Translations under genes and position numbers: made by a program
Shown: piece after piece, positions 37,489 to 45,844 of the stretch
Position numbering within the stretch: position 1 is the stretch's first letter
Layout of the letters: the number at the start of each line of letters is the position of its first letter
Notes under the pieces: model-generated
What the model was told of the DNA's origin: nothing
Seen by the model: the letters and a program-made list of their open reading frames with translations, nothing else
Databases searched by the model: none
From: VGBV01 sp963813725
GTDB taxonomy: Bacteria; Actinomycetota; Thermoleophilia; Solirubrobacterales; 70-9
Assembly: GCA_963813725.1 (NCBI GenBank)
Contig: CAWFAI010000005.1
Span: 1 to 64,000 of the forward strand
DNA: 64,000 nucleotides
Reading direction: 5' to 3'

Positions 37489-38891
37489 ATGGCGGAGAAG
37501 ATGTGGGGCGAAGAGCCGTTCTGGGGACTGGGCTACGACTGGGATCCCGACTGGGTCCTGACCGACCGCCAGCAGGAGCTGCGCGAGACGCTGATCTCGC
37601 TCTGCGAGAAGGAGATGCGCGCGAACGCCAAGCGCTCCGACGATGAGCTGCTCTACCCGCGCCGCAACTTCGAGATCCTGGCCGAGAACGGCTTCCTCAG
37701 CCTGACCGTCCCCAGGAGCACGGGGGACTGGGCGAGAACCACGTCGCCTTCGCGATGGTCTGCGAGACGCTGGCCCGCTACGGCTGCGCCTCAACCGCGA
37801 TGTGCTACGTGATGCACATCGGCGCGGTTGCGACGATCATGCTGCGCCCGACCGACGAGCTGGTCGACAAGTACATCCGCACCCTCGACAAGGACGTGCG
37901 GATCGGGACCCTCTCCTACTCCGACCCCGAGACGGGCTCGCACTTCTGGTACCCGTTCTCCTCCAGCGCCGAGAAGTCGAACGGCGGCTACAAGGTGAAC
38001 AAGAAGGCGTCGTGGACCACCTCGGGCGGCTTCGCCGACTTCTACGTCGTGCAGACGACGAGCCCGGACTTCACCGGCTACGACGACCTCTCGGTGTTCG
38101 TCATCGACGGCGACGACGTCGAGGCCCAGCCCTCCCTCTGGGACGCCCTCGGCCTTCGCGGCAACCAGTCCGGCCCGATCCAGGTGGACGGCGTCGAGAT
38201 CCCGGCCGACCAGGTGGTGGGGCCGCTCGGCGACGGCGCCAACTCCAACGACGAGGCGGTGGACCCCTGGTTCCTGATCGGCTCCTCCTCGGTCTGGAAC
38301 GGGATCACGCTGGGCGCGATCGACATCGCCAAGCGCCACACCACCCGCAAGAAGCACGTCGACGTGGGCATGCGCGTCGCCGACTACCCGACGATCCAGG
38401 ACTACGTCGGTGAGGCCGTGATGGACACGAACGCCTGCCGCGTGTTCGTGTACTCGGTGGCGCAGGCGATGGACAGGGCCACCGACGACAACACCAAGAT
38501 CCTGAAGCCGGGCGAGACGGCTCGCGCCGACTACCTCCACTGGGCGTGGCAGATCAAGTTCGAGGCCGCGAAGAACACGGCCCACCACGTCGACAAGATG
38601 CTGCATGCCTGCGGCGGCACCGGCTACAAGAAGGACATGGAGCTGGAGCGCTACGTGCGCGACGCCAAGGCGGGCTGGGTGATGGGGCCGACCAACGAGG
38701 TGCTGCGGCAGTTCGTGGGCAAGGCGGTGCTGAACGGGTTCGACTCGCTCGACTACTGGAACCAGAACTACAATCGGCGTGTGGTCGAGAACGAGGTGAA
38801 GAAGCTCGACGCGGCCGGCAAGCGTGAGCTCGCGGAGCAGCTGGTCGAAGAGGCCGAAAAGGCCGAGGGCACCGAGCCGGCGAAGGCGTAG
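37489..38891 (+). CDS. Acyl-CoA-dehydrogenase-fold flavoprotein lacking the usual catalytic Glu (one frameshift)
   Basis: About 467 residues once one base is added near 37714 (the C-C-C-A-G-G-A-G run should read V-P-R-E-H-G-G-L-G). GGAAGGAG precedes ATG 37489. The N-terminal helical domain, middle beta domain (about 145-240) and C-terminal helical domain with A-C-G-G-T-G-Y follow the acyl-CoA dehydrogenase layout. The position of the catalytic base, normally the Glu of Y-E-G-T-N-E, reads V-M-G-P-T-N-E, so the Glu is replaced. That loss is seen in ACAD-fold monooxygenases of the DszC type, which need reduced flavin. A flavin reductase lies 2.4 kb away. Substrate unknown. Confidence 0.8.
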
Positions 38892-38895
38892 GCCT

Positions 38896-41259
38896 GTGGC
38901 TGCCACCACGCGCCCGGTGGTGATCGGCAACGGCCTGTTGCCGGTCGATCGCTCGCTCGAGTCGCACTGGGTCCGTCCCGGGGCGGCGACGGCCGTGCGC
39001 CTCAGCCCGGACGACCGCCTCACGGTGCTAAATCGGGACGGCGGGCAGGTCGCCGAGCTGACCGTGCTCGATGCCGAAGGGGGCGAGGACGCCGCCGCGA
39101 TCGGGGCCCGGGCGGACGGCGATGCCACGGTCCTGCGCGGCCTGGCGGGGAACGGGGGGCCGGCGGGCGCCGCGAACGGCGGAGCCGACGGATTCCTTGC
39201 GCAGCTGCACGAGCGCGGCCTGATCCCCCACGATGCGAGGGCCCTGAGGCTCTTCGACACCGACACCCCGCGCGGGGCCACCGAGACCTTCCTGGCCGAG
39301 CGCGAGGCGACCGCGATCGTGGCAGCGCCCGGCGGCCGGATCGTCGAGGGCGACTGGCCGGCTTCGCCTCTGGTGGTGGAGGTCAACCGAGCGACTCCAC
39401 GGGCGTTCGAGGAGGTCGAGCTGCCCGCGCCGCTGGCCGAGCCGCGGCTCGACTTCCGCGTGGACAAGGCGAGCGCGCTCGCATATGAGGTCCACGAGGG
39501 CGAGTACATCCAGATCATCGACGTACGGGGCAAGCAGTGCTCGGACTTCCTCGCCTTCAACCAGCGCAAGCTCGAGCGCGGGATCGAGCGAGGGCTCGAC
39601 GCGACCACTACCCGCTCCCTGATGGGCTCGGCCTATCCGACCCCCGGCCTCTATCGCAAGAGCTTCGACATCGACCAGGACCCGCTGGTGGAGGTCGTCC
39701 AGGACACGGTCGGCCGCCACGACAGCTTCGGGCTCGCCTGCTTCCCGCGCTACTACGAGGCGCTCGGCTACCCGGGCCACATCAACTGCACCGACAACTT
39801 CAACGGCGAGTTGGTCCCTCGCGGAGTCGAGCCGCGGGCGGGCTGGAACGCGCTGAATCTCTTCTACAACACGAGCTTCGACGTAGCCAACGCCCTGATC
39901 GCCGACGAGCCCTGGTCGCGGCCGGGCGACTACGTGCTGATGCGCGCGGCGAACGACCTGCTCTGCGCCTCGTCGGCCTGTCCCGACGACGTCGACCCGG
40001 CCAACGGCTGGGAGGTCACCGACATCCACGTCCGCGTCTACTCACCCGAGAACAAGTTCTCGCTGGCCATTGCCCACCGCGTCACACCGGAGGCCGAACC
40101 CGTCATGACCAAAGAGACCGCCTTCCATCCCCGCACCTCGGCGCTGACGGGCAACATGGTCGAGTACCGCGGGTACTGGCTGCCCGACTGCTTCACCGGC
40201 TCGGGCGGCGGCACGATCAGCGAGTACTGGGCCTGCCGCGAGAAGGCGGCGATCATGGACCTCTCGCCGCTTCGCAAGTGGGAGGTGCTGGGGCCCGACG
40301 CCGAGATGCTGATCCAGCGCGCGATCACGCGCGACGCCCGCAAGCTGGCGATCGGCCAGGTCACCTACACCGCGGTCTGCAACGAGACCGGCGGCATGCT
40401 GGACGACGCGACGGTCTATCGGCTCGGCGACGACAACTTCCGCTTCGTCGCGGGCGACGAGTACACGGGCGTCCACCTGAACCGGCTCGCCGACGCCGAG
40501 TCGATGCGGGTGTTCATCAAGCCCTCGACCGACCAGCTGCATAACGTCGCGGTGCAGGGGCCGGCCAGCCGCGAGATCCTGAAGGGGATCGTCTGGACCC
40601 CGCCCGACCAGCCCGCGCTGGACGAGCTGAAGTGGTTCCGGCTGCTGATCGGACGGATCGGGGACTACGACGGGATCCCGATCGTGATCTCCCGAACGGG
40701 CTACACCGGCGAGCTCGGCTACGAGGTCTGGTGCCATCCCGACGACGGGCCGGCGGTCTGGGACGCGATCTGGGCGGCGGGCGAGCCGCACGGCATGGCG
40801 CCGCTGGGGCTCTCGGCGCTCGACGTGCTGCGGATCGAGTCCGGCCTGATCTTCGCCGGCTACGAGTTCGATGACCAGGTCGATCCGTTCGAGGCCGGGA
40901 TCGGCTTCGCGGTCGCGCTCGACTCCGAGGACGACTTCGTCGGCAAGGACGCCCTGATCGAGCGCTCCCAGCACCCTCAGCGCAAGCTGGTCGGCCTGGA
41001 GCTGGAGGGCCAGGAGACCGCCGGCCACGGAGACTGCGTCCACGTGCCGGGCGAGCGCGCCTCGGTCGGCGTCGTCACCAGCGGCACCCGCAGCCCCGTC
41101 CTGCGCAAGAACATCGCCCTGTGCCGAATGGCCATCCAGCACGCCGAGCCCGGCACCGCGATCGAGGTCGGAAAGCTCGACGGCGAGCAGAAGCGGATCC
41201 CGGCGACGGTCGTGCCTATCCCCTTCTACGACCCGAAGAAGGAGCGCCCCCGCAGCTAG
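38896..41259 (+). CDS. Fusion of two DUF1989 domains with an aminomethyltransferase (GcvT) domain
   Basis: 787 residues from GTG 38896, four bases after the ACAD-like stop. Residues about 22-175 look like a degenerate DUF1989 domain (W-V-x-P-G-x-A-x-A-V-R-L, D-G-G-Q-V-A-E). Residues about 188-390 are a complete one, with Q-C-S-D-F-L-A-F-N (Cys215), G-H-I-N-C-T-D-N-F, N-L-F-Y-N-T and the C-A-S-S-A-C-P-D-D cysteines 357 and 361. Residues about 415-787 are a GcvT/folate-binding aminomethyltransferase (T-G-S-G-G-G-T-I-S-E-Y, T-G-Y-T-G-E-L-G-Y-E, and a C-terminal barrel). DUF1989 pairs form carboxyguanidine deiminases (CgdA/CgdB). A deiminase fused to a demethylase is inferred. Confidence 0.85.
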   Translation: MAATTRPVVIGNGLLPVDRSLESHWVRPGAATAVRLSPDDRLTVLNRDGGQVAELTVLDAEGGEDAAAIGARADGDATVLRGLAGNGGPAGAANGGADGFLAQLHERGLIPHDARALRLFDTDTPRGATETFLAEREATAIVAAPGGRIVEGDWPASPLVVEVNRATPRAFEEVELPAPLAEPRLDFRVDKASALAYEVHEGEYIQIIDVRGKQCSDFLAFNQRKLERGIERGLDATTTRSLMGSAYPTPGLYRKSFDIDQDPLVEVVQDTVGRHDSFGLACFPRYYEALGYPGHINCTDNFNGELVPRGVEPRAGWNALNLFYNTSFDVANALIADEPWSRPGDYVLMRAANDLLCASSACPDDVDPANGWEVTDIHVRVYSPENKFSLAIAHRVTPEAEPVMTKETAFHPRTSALTGNMVEYRGYWLPDCFTGSGGGTISEYWACREKAAIMDLSPLRKWEVLGPDAEMLIQRAITRDARKLAIGQVTYTAVCNETGGMLDDATVYRLGDDNFRFVAGDEYTGVHLNRLADAESMRVFIKPSTDQLHNVAVQGPASREILKGIVWTPPDQPALDELKWFRLLIGRIGDYDGIPIVISRTGYTGELGYEVWCHPDDGPAVWDAIWAAGEPHGMAPLGLSALDVLRIESGLIFAGYEFDDQVDPFEAGIGFAVALDSEDDFVGKDALIERSQHPQRKLVGLELEGQETAGHGDCVHVPGERASVGVVTSGTRSPVLRKNIALCRMAIQHAEPGTAIEVGKLDGEQKRIPATVVPIPFYDPKKERPRS

Positions 41260-41879
41260 GCCATCTCGGCGCCGCTGCTGAGGTCGCCGTACTGGCCGCC
41301 GTGGAAGAGCAGCGGCTGGGCGCCCTCGTCGTAGCTCGCGAACTCGACCCGGCCGAGGAAGAGGGAGTGGTCGCCTCCCCAGTAGGACTTCTCGACCTTG
41401 GAGACGAACTGCGCCGCCGAGCCCTCGACCAGCGGGGTCTCGTGCACGATCTCGAAGCTCGGCTCCTCCGCCCCGTCCCCGGCCCTGCCCGCGAAGCGAT
41501 CCGAGAGGTCGCGCTGCGTCGAGGCCAGGACGCTCACCCCGAAGCGCTGCCCCTCGTGCAGCATGTTGCACATCTTGGTGCGGCGGTCGACCGAGATCAG
41601 CACCAGCGGGGGCTGGAGCGAGACCGACATGAATGCGTTCGCCGTCATGCCGTGAATCTGGTCGCCGGCGGCCATGGTGATCACCGTGACGCCCGTCGCG
41701 AACATCCCGAGCGTCTGGCGCAGCGCCGTCGCCGGGTCGTCACCCTCGATCTCCAGCTCCTCGGCGGCGGAATCCCCGACCGCGGTCTCCCCTATCCCCT
41801 CCGGTCCCGAGCCGACCCAAGCCGCCGCCTCGGCGAGGCTGAGGTCGAACTCCGGTGGCTTCGCTTCGGGATCGGGCAC
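41256..41879 (-). CDS. Flavin reductase domain protein
   Basis: 207 residues. An acidic N-terminal extension (1-45) precedes a flavin-reductase-like FMN domain with F-A-T-G-V-T-V-I-T, G-M-T-A-N-A-F-M-S-V-S-L and P-P-L-V-L-I-S-V. It would supply reduced FMN/FAD to a partner oxygenase. It converges on the DUF1989-GcvT gene with a four-base stop overlap. GTG 41879 follows a GATAAT box by six bases without a Shine-Dalgarno, so it is likely leaderless and separately transcribed. A partnership with the ACAD-like protein is an inference from proximity. Confidence 0.88.
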   Translation of the reverse strand: MPDPEAKPPEFDLSLAEAAAWVGSGPEGIGETAVGDSAAEELEIEGDDPATALRQTLGMFATGVTVITMAAGDQIHGMTANAFMSVSLQPPLVLISVDRRTKMCNMLHEGQRFGVSVLASTQRDLSDRFAGRAGDGAEEPSFEIVHETPLVEGSAAQFVSKVEKSYWGGDHSLFLGRVEFASYDEGAQPLLFHGGQYGDLSSGAEMA

Positions 41880-41885
41880 GAGTGG

Positions 41886-41891
41886 ATTATC
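41886..41891 (-). promoter_or_regulatory. -10 box of the flavin reductase gene, leaderless arrangement
   Basis: GATAAT on the minus strand, six bases before GTG 41879. It lies 16 bases downstream of the tRNA-Arg gene on the same strand. Confidence 0.45.
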
Positions 41892-41906
41892 CAGCCCTGG
41901 AACCAG

Positions 41907-41979
41907 CGCGCCCGGCAGGATTCGAACCTGCGGCTTCCTGCTCCGGAGGCAGGCGCTCTATCCACTGAGCTACGGGCGC
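41907..41979 (-). tRNA. tRNA-Arg (anticodon CCG)
   Basis: 73 bases, minus strand. Acceptor stem GCGCCCG / CGGGCGC, D-loop region TAGCTCAGTGGATAGAGC, anticodon stem CCTGC / GCAGG with loop CTCCGGA (anticodon CCG, codon CGG), and T arm GCAGG-TTCGAAT-CCTGC. CCA is not encoded. The codon CGG is frequent in this chromosome. No integrase or att-like repeat is near. Confidence 0.96.
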
Positions 41980-41998
41980 TCGTCGCTGAGGTTATCCG

Positions 41999-42412
41999 CT
42001 AGTCGCTGGAGGACAGCCCGGCGGCCTCGCGGGCCTCCTGGTGGCTGGTGTAGCCCTCCAGGCGGACGATCTGGTCGTCAGCGAAGGTGTAGAGGGCGCC
42101 CACCTCGAACTCGAGGGGATCCTCCTCGCGCTCGATCCGGGCCGCGCCGAGGGCGAGGACCCGGTCATCGCCCACCTCGACGAACTCGTCGAGGTCGACC
42201 TTGAACAGCTCACCCTGTTCACGCTCGAGGCGCTCAACCTCGGCGAGGAACTCGCGGACCCCCTGGTGGCCCTTGTAGTCGCCGCGGCCGGTGACGAAGG
42301 CGGACATCTTCCACTCCACGTCCGGTGAGAAGCTGGCGACGTAGGCGTCAGCGTCCACTCGCTTGAAAGCAGCAAATGAGCTCTTTGCCAACTCGACGTT
42401 CGTTGACGCCAC
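41999..42412 (-). CDS. SnoaL-like (NTF2-fold) protein 3
   Basis: 137 residues from GTG 42412. F-A-A-F-K-R-V-D-A-D-A-Y, S-P-D-V-E-W-K near 30 and G-H-Q-G-V-R-E-F give the SnoaL-like fold. It resembles the genes at 10619-11032 and 28322-28762. A GATACT box lies seven bases upstream. It stands between tRNA-Arg and the nucleotide-sugar genes. Function unknown. Confidence 0.8.
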   Translation of the reverse strand: MASTNVELAKSSFAAFKRVDADAYVASFSPDVEWKMSAFVTGRGDYKGHQGVREFLAEVERLEREQGELFKVDLDEFVEVGDDRVLALGAARIEREEDPLEFEVGALYTFADDQIVRLEGYTSHQEAREAAGLSSSD

Positions 42413-42476
42413 TGATCGAAGTATCCCACCGCCACGAGGCGACGGCAAGGCTGACGGGCAGGCCGTCGCCGCGGAC

Positions 42477-43450
42477 TCAGCTGGGCGCCGGGGGGCGCGC
42501 CTCCGGGTGTTCCCGGTACCACTCGAGGGTCCGCCCCAGCCCCTCGCGCAGGTCCACCTGCGGCTCGCCAGCCGGTGCACCTCGCGGATCTTGGCCGAGT
42601 CCAGGAACTGGCGGTCGATCTCGCCCTCGGGGTTGCCCTCGCCGCGGATGTCAGGCTCGACCTCGGCGCCGGCGAGCTCGCAGATCAGTTCGACGACCTC
42701 CCGCACGGGGTTCGGGTGCCCCCAGCCGGCGTTGAAGGCCTCCCCCGCGCCGCGTCCCTCGGCCAGCGCCTCGCCGATGGCGACGTAGGCCCCGGCGACG
42801 TCCTCGGCGTAGAGGAAGTCGCGCTCGGGGCTGCCGTCCGAGCGGATCACGGGCCGGCGGCCATCGATCACGGCGCTCACCGTCTCCGGGATCAGACGCG
42901 AGAAGTTGAGGTCCCCGCCGCCGTAGATGTTCGCGAAGCGGGTAACCGCCACCGGCAGCCCGTAGAGGTGCCAGTAGCTGCGCGCGATCATTTCGGCCGC
43001 GGCCTTGGAGACCTCGTAGGGGTAGATCGGCCGCAGGGCCAGGTCCTCCGTGTATGGCAGCACCTCTTGCGCGCCGTAAGCCTTGTCGGAGGAGGCAACC
43101 ACCACCCGCTCGGCCCCAGAGGCGCGGGCGGCCTCCATCAGGTTCCAGGTGCCCTCGATGTTCGCCTTGAAGGTCGGCACCGGCGACTCCAGGGCAGCAC
43201 CCACGATCACCTGCGCGGCCAGGTGAAAGACGGCGTCGGGCTTGTGCCGCTTCAGCACCGCGCCGACGCGCTCGGCGTCGGTCACGTCCCCGGCCTCGTT
43301 GGCCACTTCGCCGTCGATGCCCAGCAGGGCGAGGCGCGAGGGGCGCCTTCCCTCGCGGTCGAAGCTGACCACCTCGTCCCCACGCTCCAGCAGGACCTTG
43401 GCCAGCCAGGAGCCAGCGAACCCGCGCCCCCCTGTGACCAGCGCCTTCAG
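42477..43450 (-). CDS. NAD-dependent epimerase/dehydratase (SDR family; frameshift, unusual start)
   Basis: About 324 residues, extended SDR fold. The N-terminal G-G-R-G-F-A-G-S-W nucleotide loop, the Y-E-V-S-K (YxxxK) catalytic pair and S-S-D-K-A-Y-G are present. It may be a CDP-glucose or GDP/CDP-sugar 4,6-dehydratase, in keeping with the cytidylyltransferase upstream. The frame breaks around 42560-42580; the other frame then reads to TGA 42477-42479. No ATG, GTG or TTG is in frame at the N-terminus. Either CTG 43450 (with AAGGTGG five bases upstream) starts the protein, or one C is missing after ATG 43464. The in-frame GTG 43372 would delete the nucleotide-binding loop. Confidence 0.8.
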
Positions 43451-43474
43451 GCCGCCACCTTCATGCCGGCTCGA

Positions 43475-44212
43475 TCACGTCACGGGCTCCTCGGCCCAGA
43501 CCCGCCACGGCGGCTCCCCCCCAGCCCAGAGGTCGTTGAGGAGCACCGCATCCTTGTAGGTGTCCATGCAGTCCCAGAAGCCCTCGTGCCTGAAAGCGTT
43601 GAGCTCACCCTCGGCTGCAAGGCGCTCGAGGGGCTCGCGCTCCAGCACGCTGTCGCTGGCCAGGTAGGCGAAGACGCCGGGCTCGAAGCAGAAGAAGCCG
43701 CCGTTGATCCAGCGGCGCAGGCTGGGCTTCTCCTCGAAGCGCAACACGCGGCCGTCATCGCCAAGCTCGGCCACTCCGAACTGAAGCGTGGGGCGAACGA
43801 CCGTGACCGTCGCCTCGGCGCCGCTCTGGCGATGCGCTTCGAGCAGGCGCGCCAGGTCGATGTCGGCGACGCCGTCGGCGTAGGTCGCGCAGAACGGCTC
43901 GCCGCCGAGGCGCTCCTCGACCGCCTTGATGCGCCCGCCGGTGGGGGTGTCGAGGCCAGTGGCGACGCATTCCACGGCGACCCCGTCTGGCCACTCGGTC
44001 TCCCCCGCCCACGCCTCGATCTGCTCGCCCTTGTAGCCGGTGCAGAGCAGGAAGCGCCGGAACCCCTGCGCCGCGTAGATCGAGATCACGTGCCAGAGGA
44101 TGGGCCGGGCGCCGATCTCGACCAGCGCCTTGGGAATCGACTCTGTGCGCTCGCGCAGGCGCGTGCCGCGCCCGCCGCAGAGGATCACGACCGGTGTCTC
44201 GCCCGCGTTCAC
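43475..44212 (-). CDS. rfbF: Glucose-1-phosphate cytidylyltransferase-like nucleotidyltransferase
   Basis: 245 residues. N-terminal L-C-G-G-R-G-T-R-L-R-E-R (NTP-binding loop, residues 11-22), Y-A-D-G-V-A-D-I near 115 with the metal Asp, and the G-F-W-D-C-M-D-T-Y-K-D segment typical of RfbF. It would make CDP-glucose from CTP and glucose-1-phosphate for a deoxysugar pathway; the next gene may be the dehydratase. The GTG start follows a TAGGGT box by eight bases. No glycosyltransferase cluster lies in the window. Confidence 0.85.
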   Translation of the reverse strand: MNAGETPVVILCGGRGTRLRERTESIPKALVEIGARPILWHVISIYAAQGFRRFLLCTGYKGEQIEAWAGETEWPDGVAVECVATGLDTPTGGRIKAVEERLGGEPFCATYADGVADIDLARLLEAHRQSGAEATVTVVRPTLQFGVAELGDDGRVLRFEEKPSLRRWINGGFFCFEPGVFAYLASDSVLEREPLERLAAEGELNAFRHEGFWDCMDTYKDAVLLNDLWAGGEPPWRVWAEEPVT

Positions 44213-44220
44213 GGCCCGGA

Positions 44221-44226
44221 ACCCTA
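44221..44226 (-). promoter_or_regulatory. -10 box of the cytidylyltransferase gene
   Basis: TAGGGT on the minus strand, eight bases before GTG 44212; no Shine-Dalgarno is present. Confidence 0.4.
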
Positions 44227-44263
44227 GAGAGCGGCCCGCGGCGGCGCTTCCCGCGGAGTGCGC

Positions 44264-44539
44264 TCAAGCCCCGCCGGCGACGGCGGGGAGGATCGTCACC
44301 TCGTCGCCGTCGTTGACGGCGGTATCCAGGCCGTCCTGGAAGCGGATGTCCTCGCCGCTCACGTAGACGTTGACGAAGCGCCGCAGGTCCCCGTCCTGGG
44401 TGATGCGCTCGCGCAGGCCGTCGTGCTGGTCGAAGACCGCGTCGAGGGCCTCGCCCACGGTCCCGCCCTCGACCTCGAGCTCGCCCTCGCCGCCGGTGGC
44501 GGCGCGGAGCTGGGCCGGGATCTTGACGGTGACGCTCAT
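44264..44539 (-). CDS. MoaD/ThiS-family sulfur carrier protein
   Basis: 91-residue ubiquitin-like protein with V-K-I-P-A-Q-L-R at the N-terminus, V-G-E-A-L-D-A near 28, V-N-V-Y-V-S-G-E-D-I-R and a C-terminal I-L-P-A-V-A-G-G-A. The Gly-Gly that becomes a thiocarboxylate is followed by one Ala, so a protease must trim it, as Mec does for CysO. It starts 12 bases after the ThrC-like gene and should share its SAM-riboswitch-controlled transcript. No molybdopterin or thiamin genes are near. A role as sulfur donor for homocysteine synthesis is the favoured inference. Confidence 0.88.
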   Translation of the reverse strand: MSVTVKIPAQLRAATGGEGELEVEGGTVGEALDAVFDQHDGLRERITQDGDLRRFVNVYVSGEDIRFQDGLDTAVNDGDEVTILPAVAGGA

Positions 44540-44551
44540 CGCGCCTGAATC

Positions 44552-45781
44552 CTAGATGACCGCCTCGGCCGCGAACTCTCGCTCGAAGTCCTCCGGCGTG
44601 GGCTCGATCTCGTGCATGTTGAAGGACTCCCTGGCGGCGTCGAGGGTCTTCAGGCCCTCGCCGGTGATGTAGACGACGACGCGCTCGTCCCGGTCGATCG
44701 CCCCCTGCTCGGCGAGCTTCGCCAGCACGCCGACGGTGACGCCGCCCGCCGTCTCGGTGAAGATGCCGGTCGTCTCGGCCAGCAGCCGGATTCCCGCGCG
44801 GATCTCGTCGTCGCTGACCGATTCGATCGAGCCACCCGTGCTGCGCGCCAGGTCAAGCGCGTAGGGCCCGTCGGCGGGATCCCCGATCGCGAGGCTCTTG
44901 GCGATCGTGTCCGGCTTCTGGGGCTTGCACACGCTCGTTCCGTCGGCGAACGCGGTCGCGACCGGCGAGCAGCCCTCGGCCTGCGCGCCGCAGAAGGTCG
45001 GGAGCTCGCCCTGGACCAGCCCCAGCTCCAGCCACTCGCCGATGCCGCGGCCCAGCTTGGTGAACATCGAGCCCGAAGCGATCGGCCCGACGATCCGGTC
45101 GGGCAGCTCCCAGCCGAGCTGCTCGACGGTTTCGTAGGCGAGCGTCTTCGAGCCCTCCGCGTAGTACGGCCGAAGGTTGACGTTGACGAACGCCCAGGGA
45201 CGTTCCTGGGAGAGCTGGGTGCAGAGGCGGTTGACGTCGTCGTAGTTGCCCCTGACGCCGACGAGCTTGGTGCCGTAGATGCCGGTGGCCAGCAGCTTCT
45301 GCTCCTCCAGGTCGGAGGGGACGAAGACGTAGGAGTCCATGCCCGCCGCCGCGGCGTGGGCGGCGACCGCGTTGGCCAGGTTTCCGGTGGATGCGCAGGC
45401 GACGGTCTCGAAGCCGAGCTCCCTGGCCTTGGCTAGGGCGACGGCCACAACCCGGTCCTTGAAGGAGTGCGTGGGGTTGGCGGCGTCGTTCTTGATCCAG
45501 ACCTCGCCCAGGCCCAGCCGCTCGGCCAGGCGGTCGGCACGCACCAGGGGGGTCAGGCCGGGCTCGAGCGGGTCGCCCGGGCGGCCGTCGAAGGGAAGGA
45601 AGTCCGCGTAGCGCCAGATGCCGCGCGAGCCCGCCGAGATCTTGCGCCGGGCCTCCTCGGGGTCGAGCTTCGAGAAGTCGTAGCGGACCTCGAGCGGCCC
45701 GAAGCAGCTCTCGCAGAAGAACGCGGCGCCCAGCTCGTAGGCGGCTCCGCACTCCTTGCATCTCAGCGATTCGACGGCCAT
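44552..45781 (-). CDS. thrC: Threonine-synthase-family PLP enzyme, possibly sulfur-carrier-dependent homocysteine synthase
   Basis: 409 residues. An N-terminal zinc ribbon (Cys8, Cys11, Cys23, Cys26) precedes a fold-type II PLP enzyme whose Schiff-base lysine is Lys108 in H-S-F-K-D-R. The S-T-G-N-L-A-N-A segment (phosphate of PLP/substrate) and E-T-A-G-G-V-T near 345 are intact. By family it acts on O-phosphohomoserine. Its mRNA carries a SAM-I riboswitch with terminator, normally a switch for methionine genes, and a sulfur carrier gene follows at once. From memory, a threonine-synthase homologue that makes homocysteine from O-phosphohomoserine with a carrier protein (MetM/MetO) is reported in Streptomyces. 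Plain threonine synthase remains possible. Confidence 0.9.
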   Translation of the reverse strand: MAVESLRCKECGAAYELGAAFFCESCFGPLEVRYDFSKLDPEEARRKISAGSRGIWRYADFLPFDGRPGDPLEPGLTPLVRADRLAERLGLGEVWIKNDAANPTHSFKDRVVAVALAKARELGFETVACASTGNLANAVAAHAAAAGMDSYVFVPSDLEEQKLLATGIYGTKLVGVRGNYDDVNRLCTQLSQERPWAFVNVNLRPYYAEGSKTLAYETVEQLGWELPDRIVGPIASGSMFTKLGRGIGEWLELGLVQGELPTFCGAQAEGCSPVATAFADGTSVCKPQKPDTIAKSLAIGDPADGPYALDLARSTGGSIESVSDDEIRAGIRLLAETTGIFTETAGGVTVGVLAKLAEQGAIDRDERVVVYITGEGLKTLDAARESFNMHEIEPTPEDFEREFAAEAVI

Positions 45782-45794
45782 GGCTTCCTCTACG

Positions 45795-45830
45795 AAAAAA
45801 ACCTCCGCCTGATCTCTGTGGGCGGAGGTT
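45795..45830 (-). terminator. Intrinsic terminator of the SAM riboswitch expression platform
   Basis: Minus strand: ten-base-pair stem (AACCTCCGCC / GGCGGAGGTT) with an 11-base loop, followed by a run of T (45795-45801). It lies 13 bases before the thrC-like ATG. Its 5' half and loop contain CCCACA, which can pair with TGTGGG of the riboswitch P1 3' strand, giving a mutually exclusive antiterminator. Confidence 0.85.
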
Positions 45831-45844
45831 CCGAGGAAACTCTT

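Noticed and set aside
37489..38891. Ordinary fatty acyl-CoA dehydrogenase of beta-oxidation
   Set aside because: No thiolase, enoyl-CoA hydratase or ETF gene is near and the catalytic Glu position is substituted.
41907..41979. tRNA-Arg as an attachment site of an integrated element
   Set aside because: No integrase, no repeated 3' end of the tRNA and no change in composition beside it.
44264..44539. Molybdopterin synthase small subunit (moaD) as the role of the sulfur carrier
   Set aside because: No moaE, moeB or other molybdenum cofactor gene is near; the context is a SAM-riboswitch operon with a PLP enzyme.
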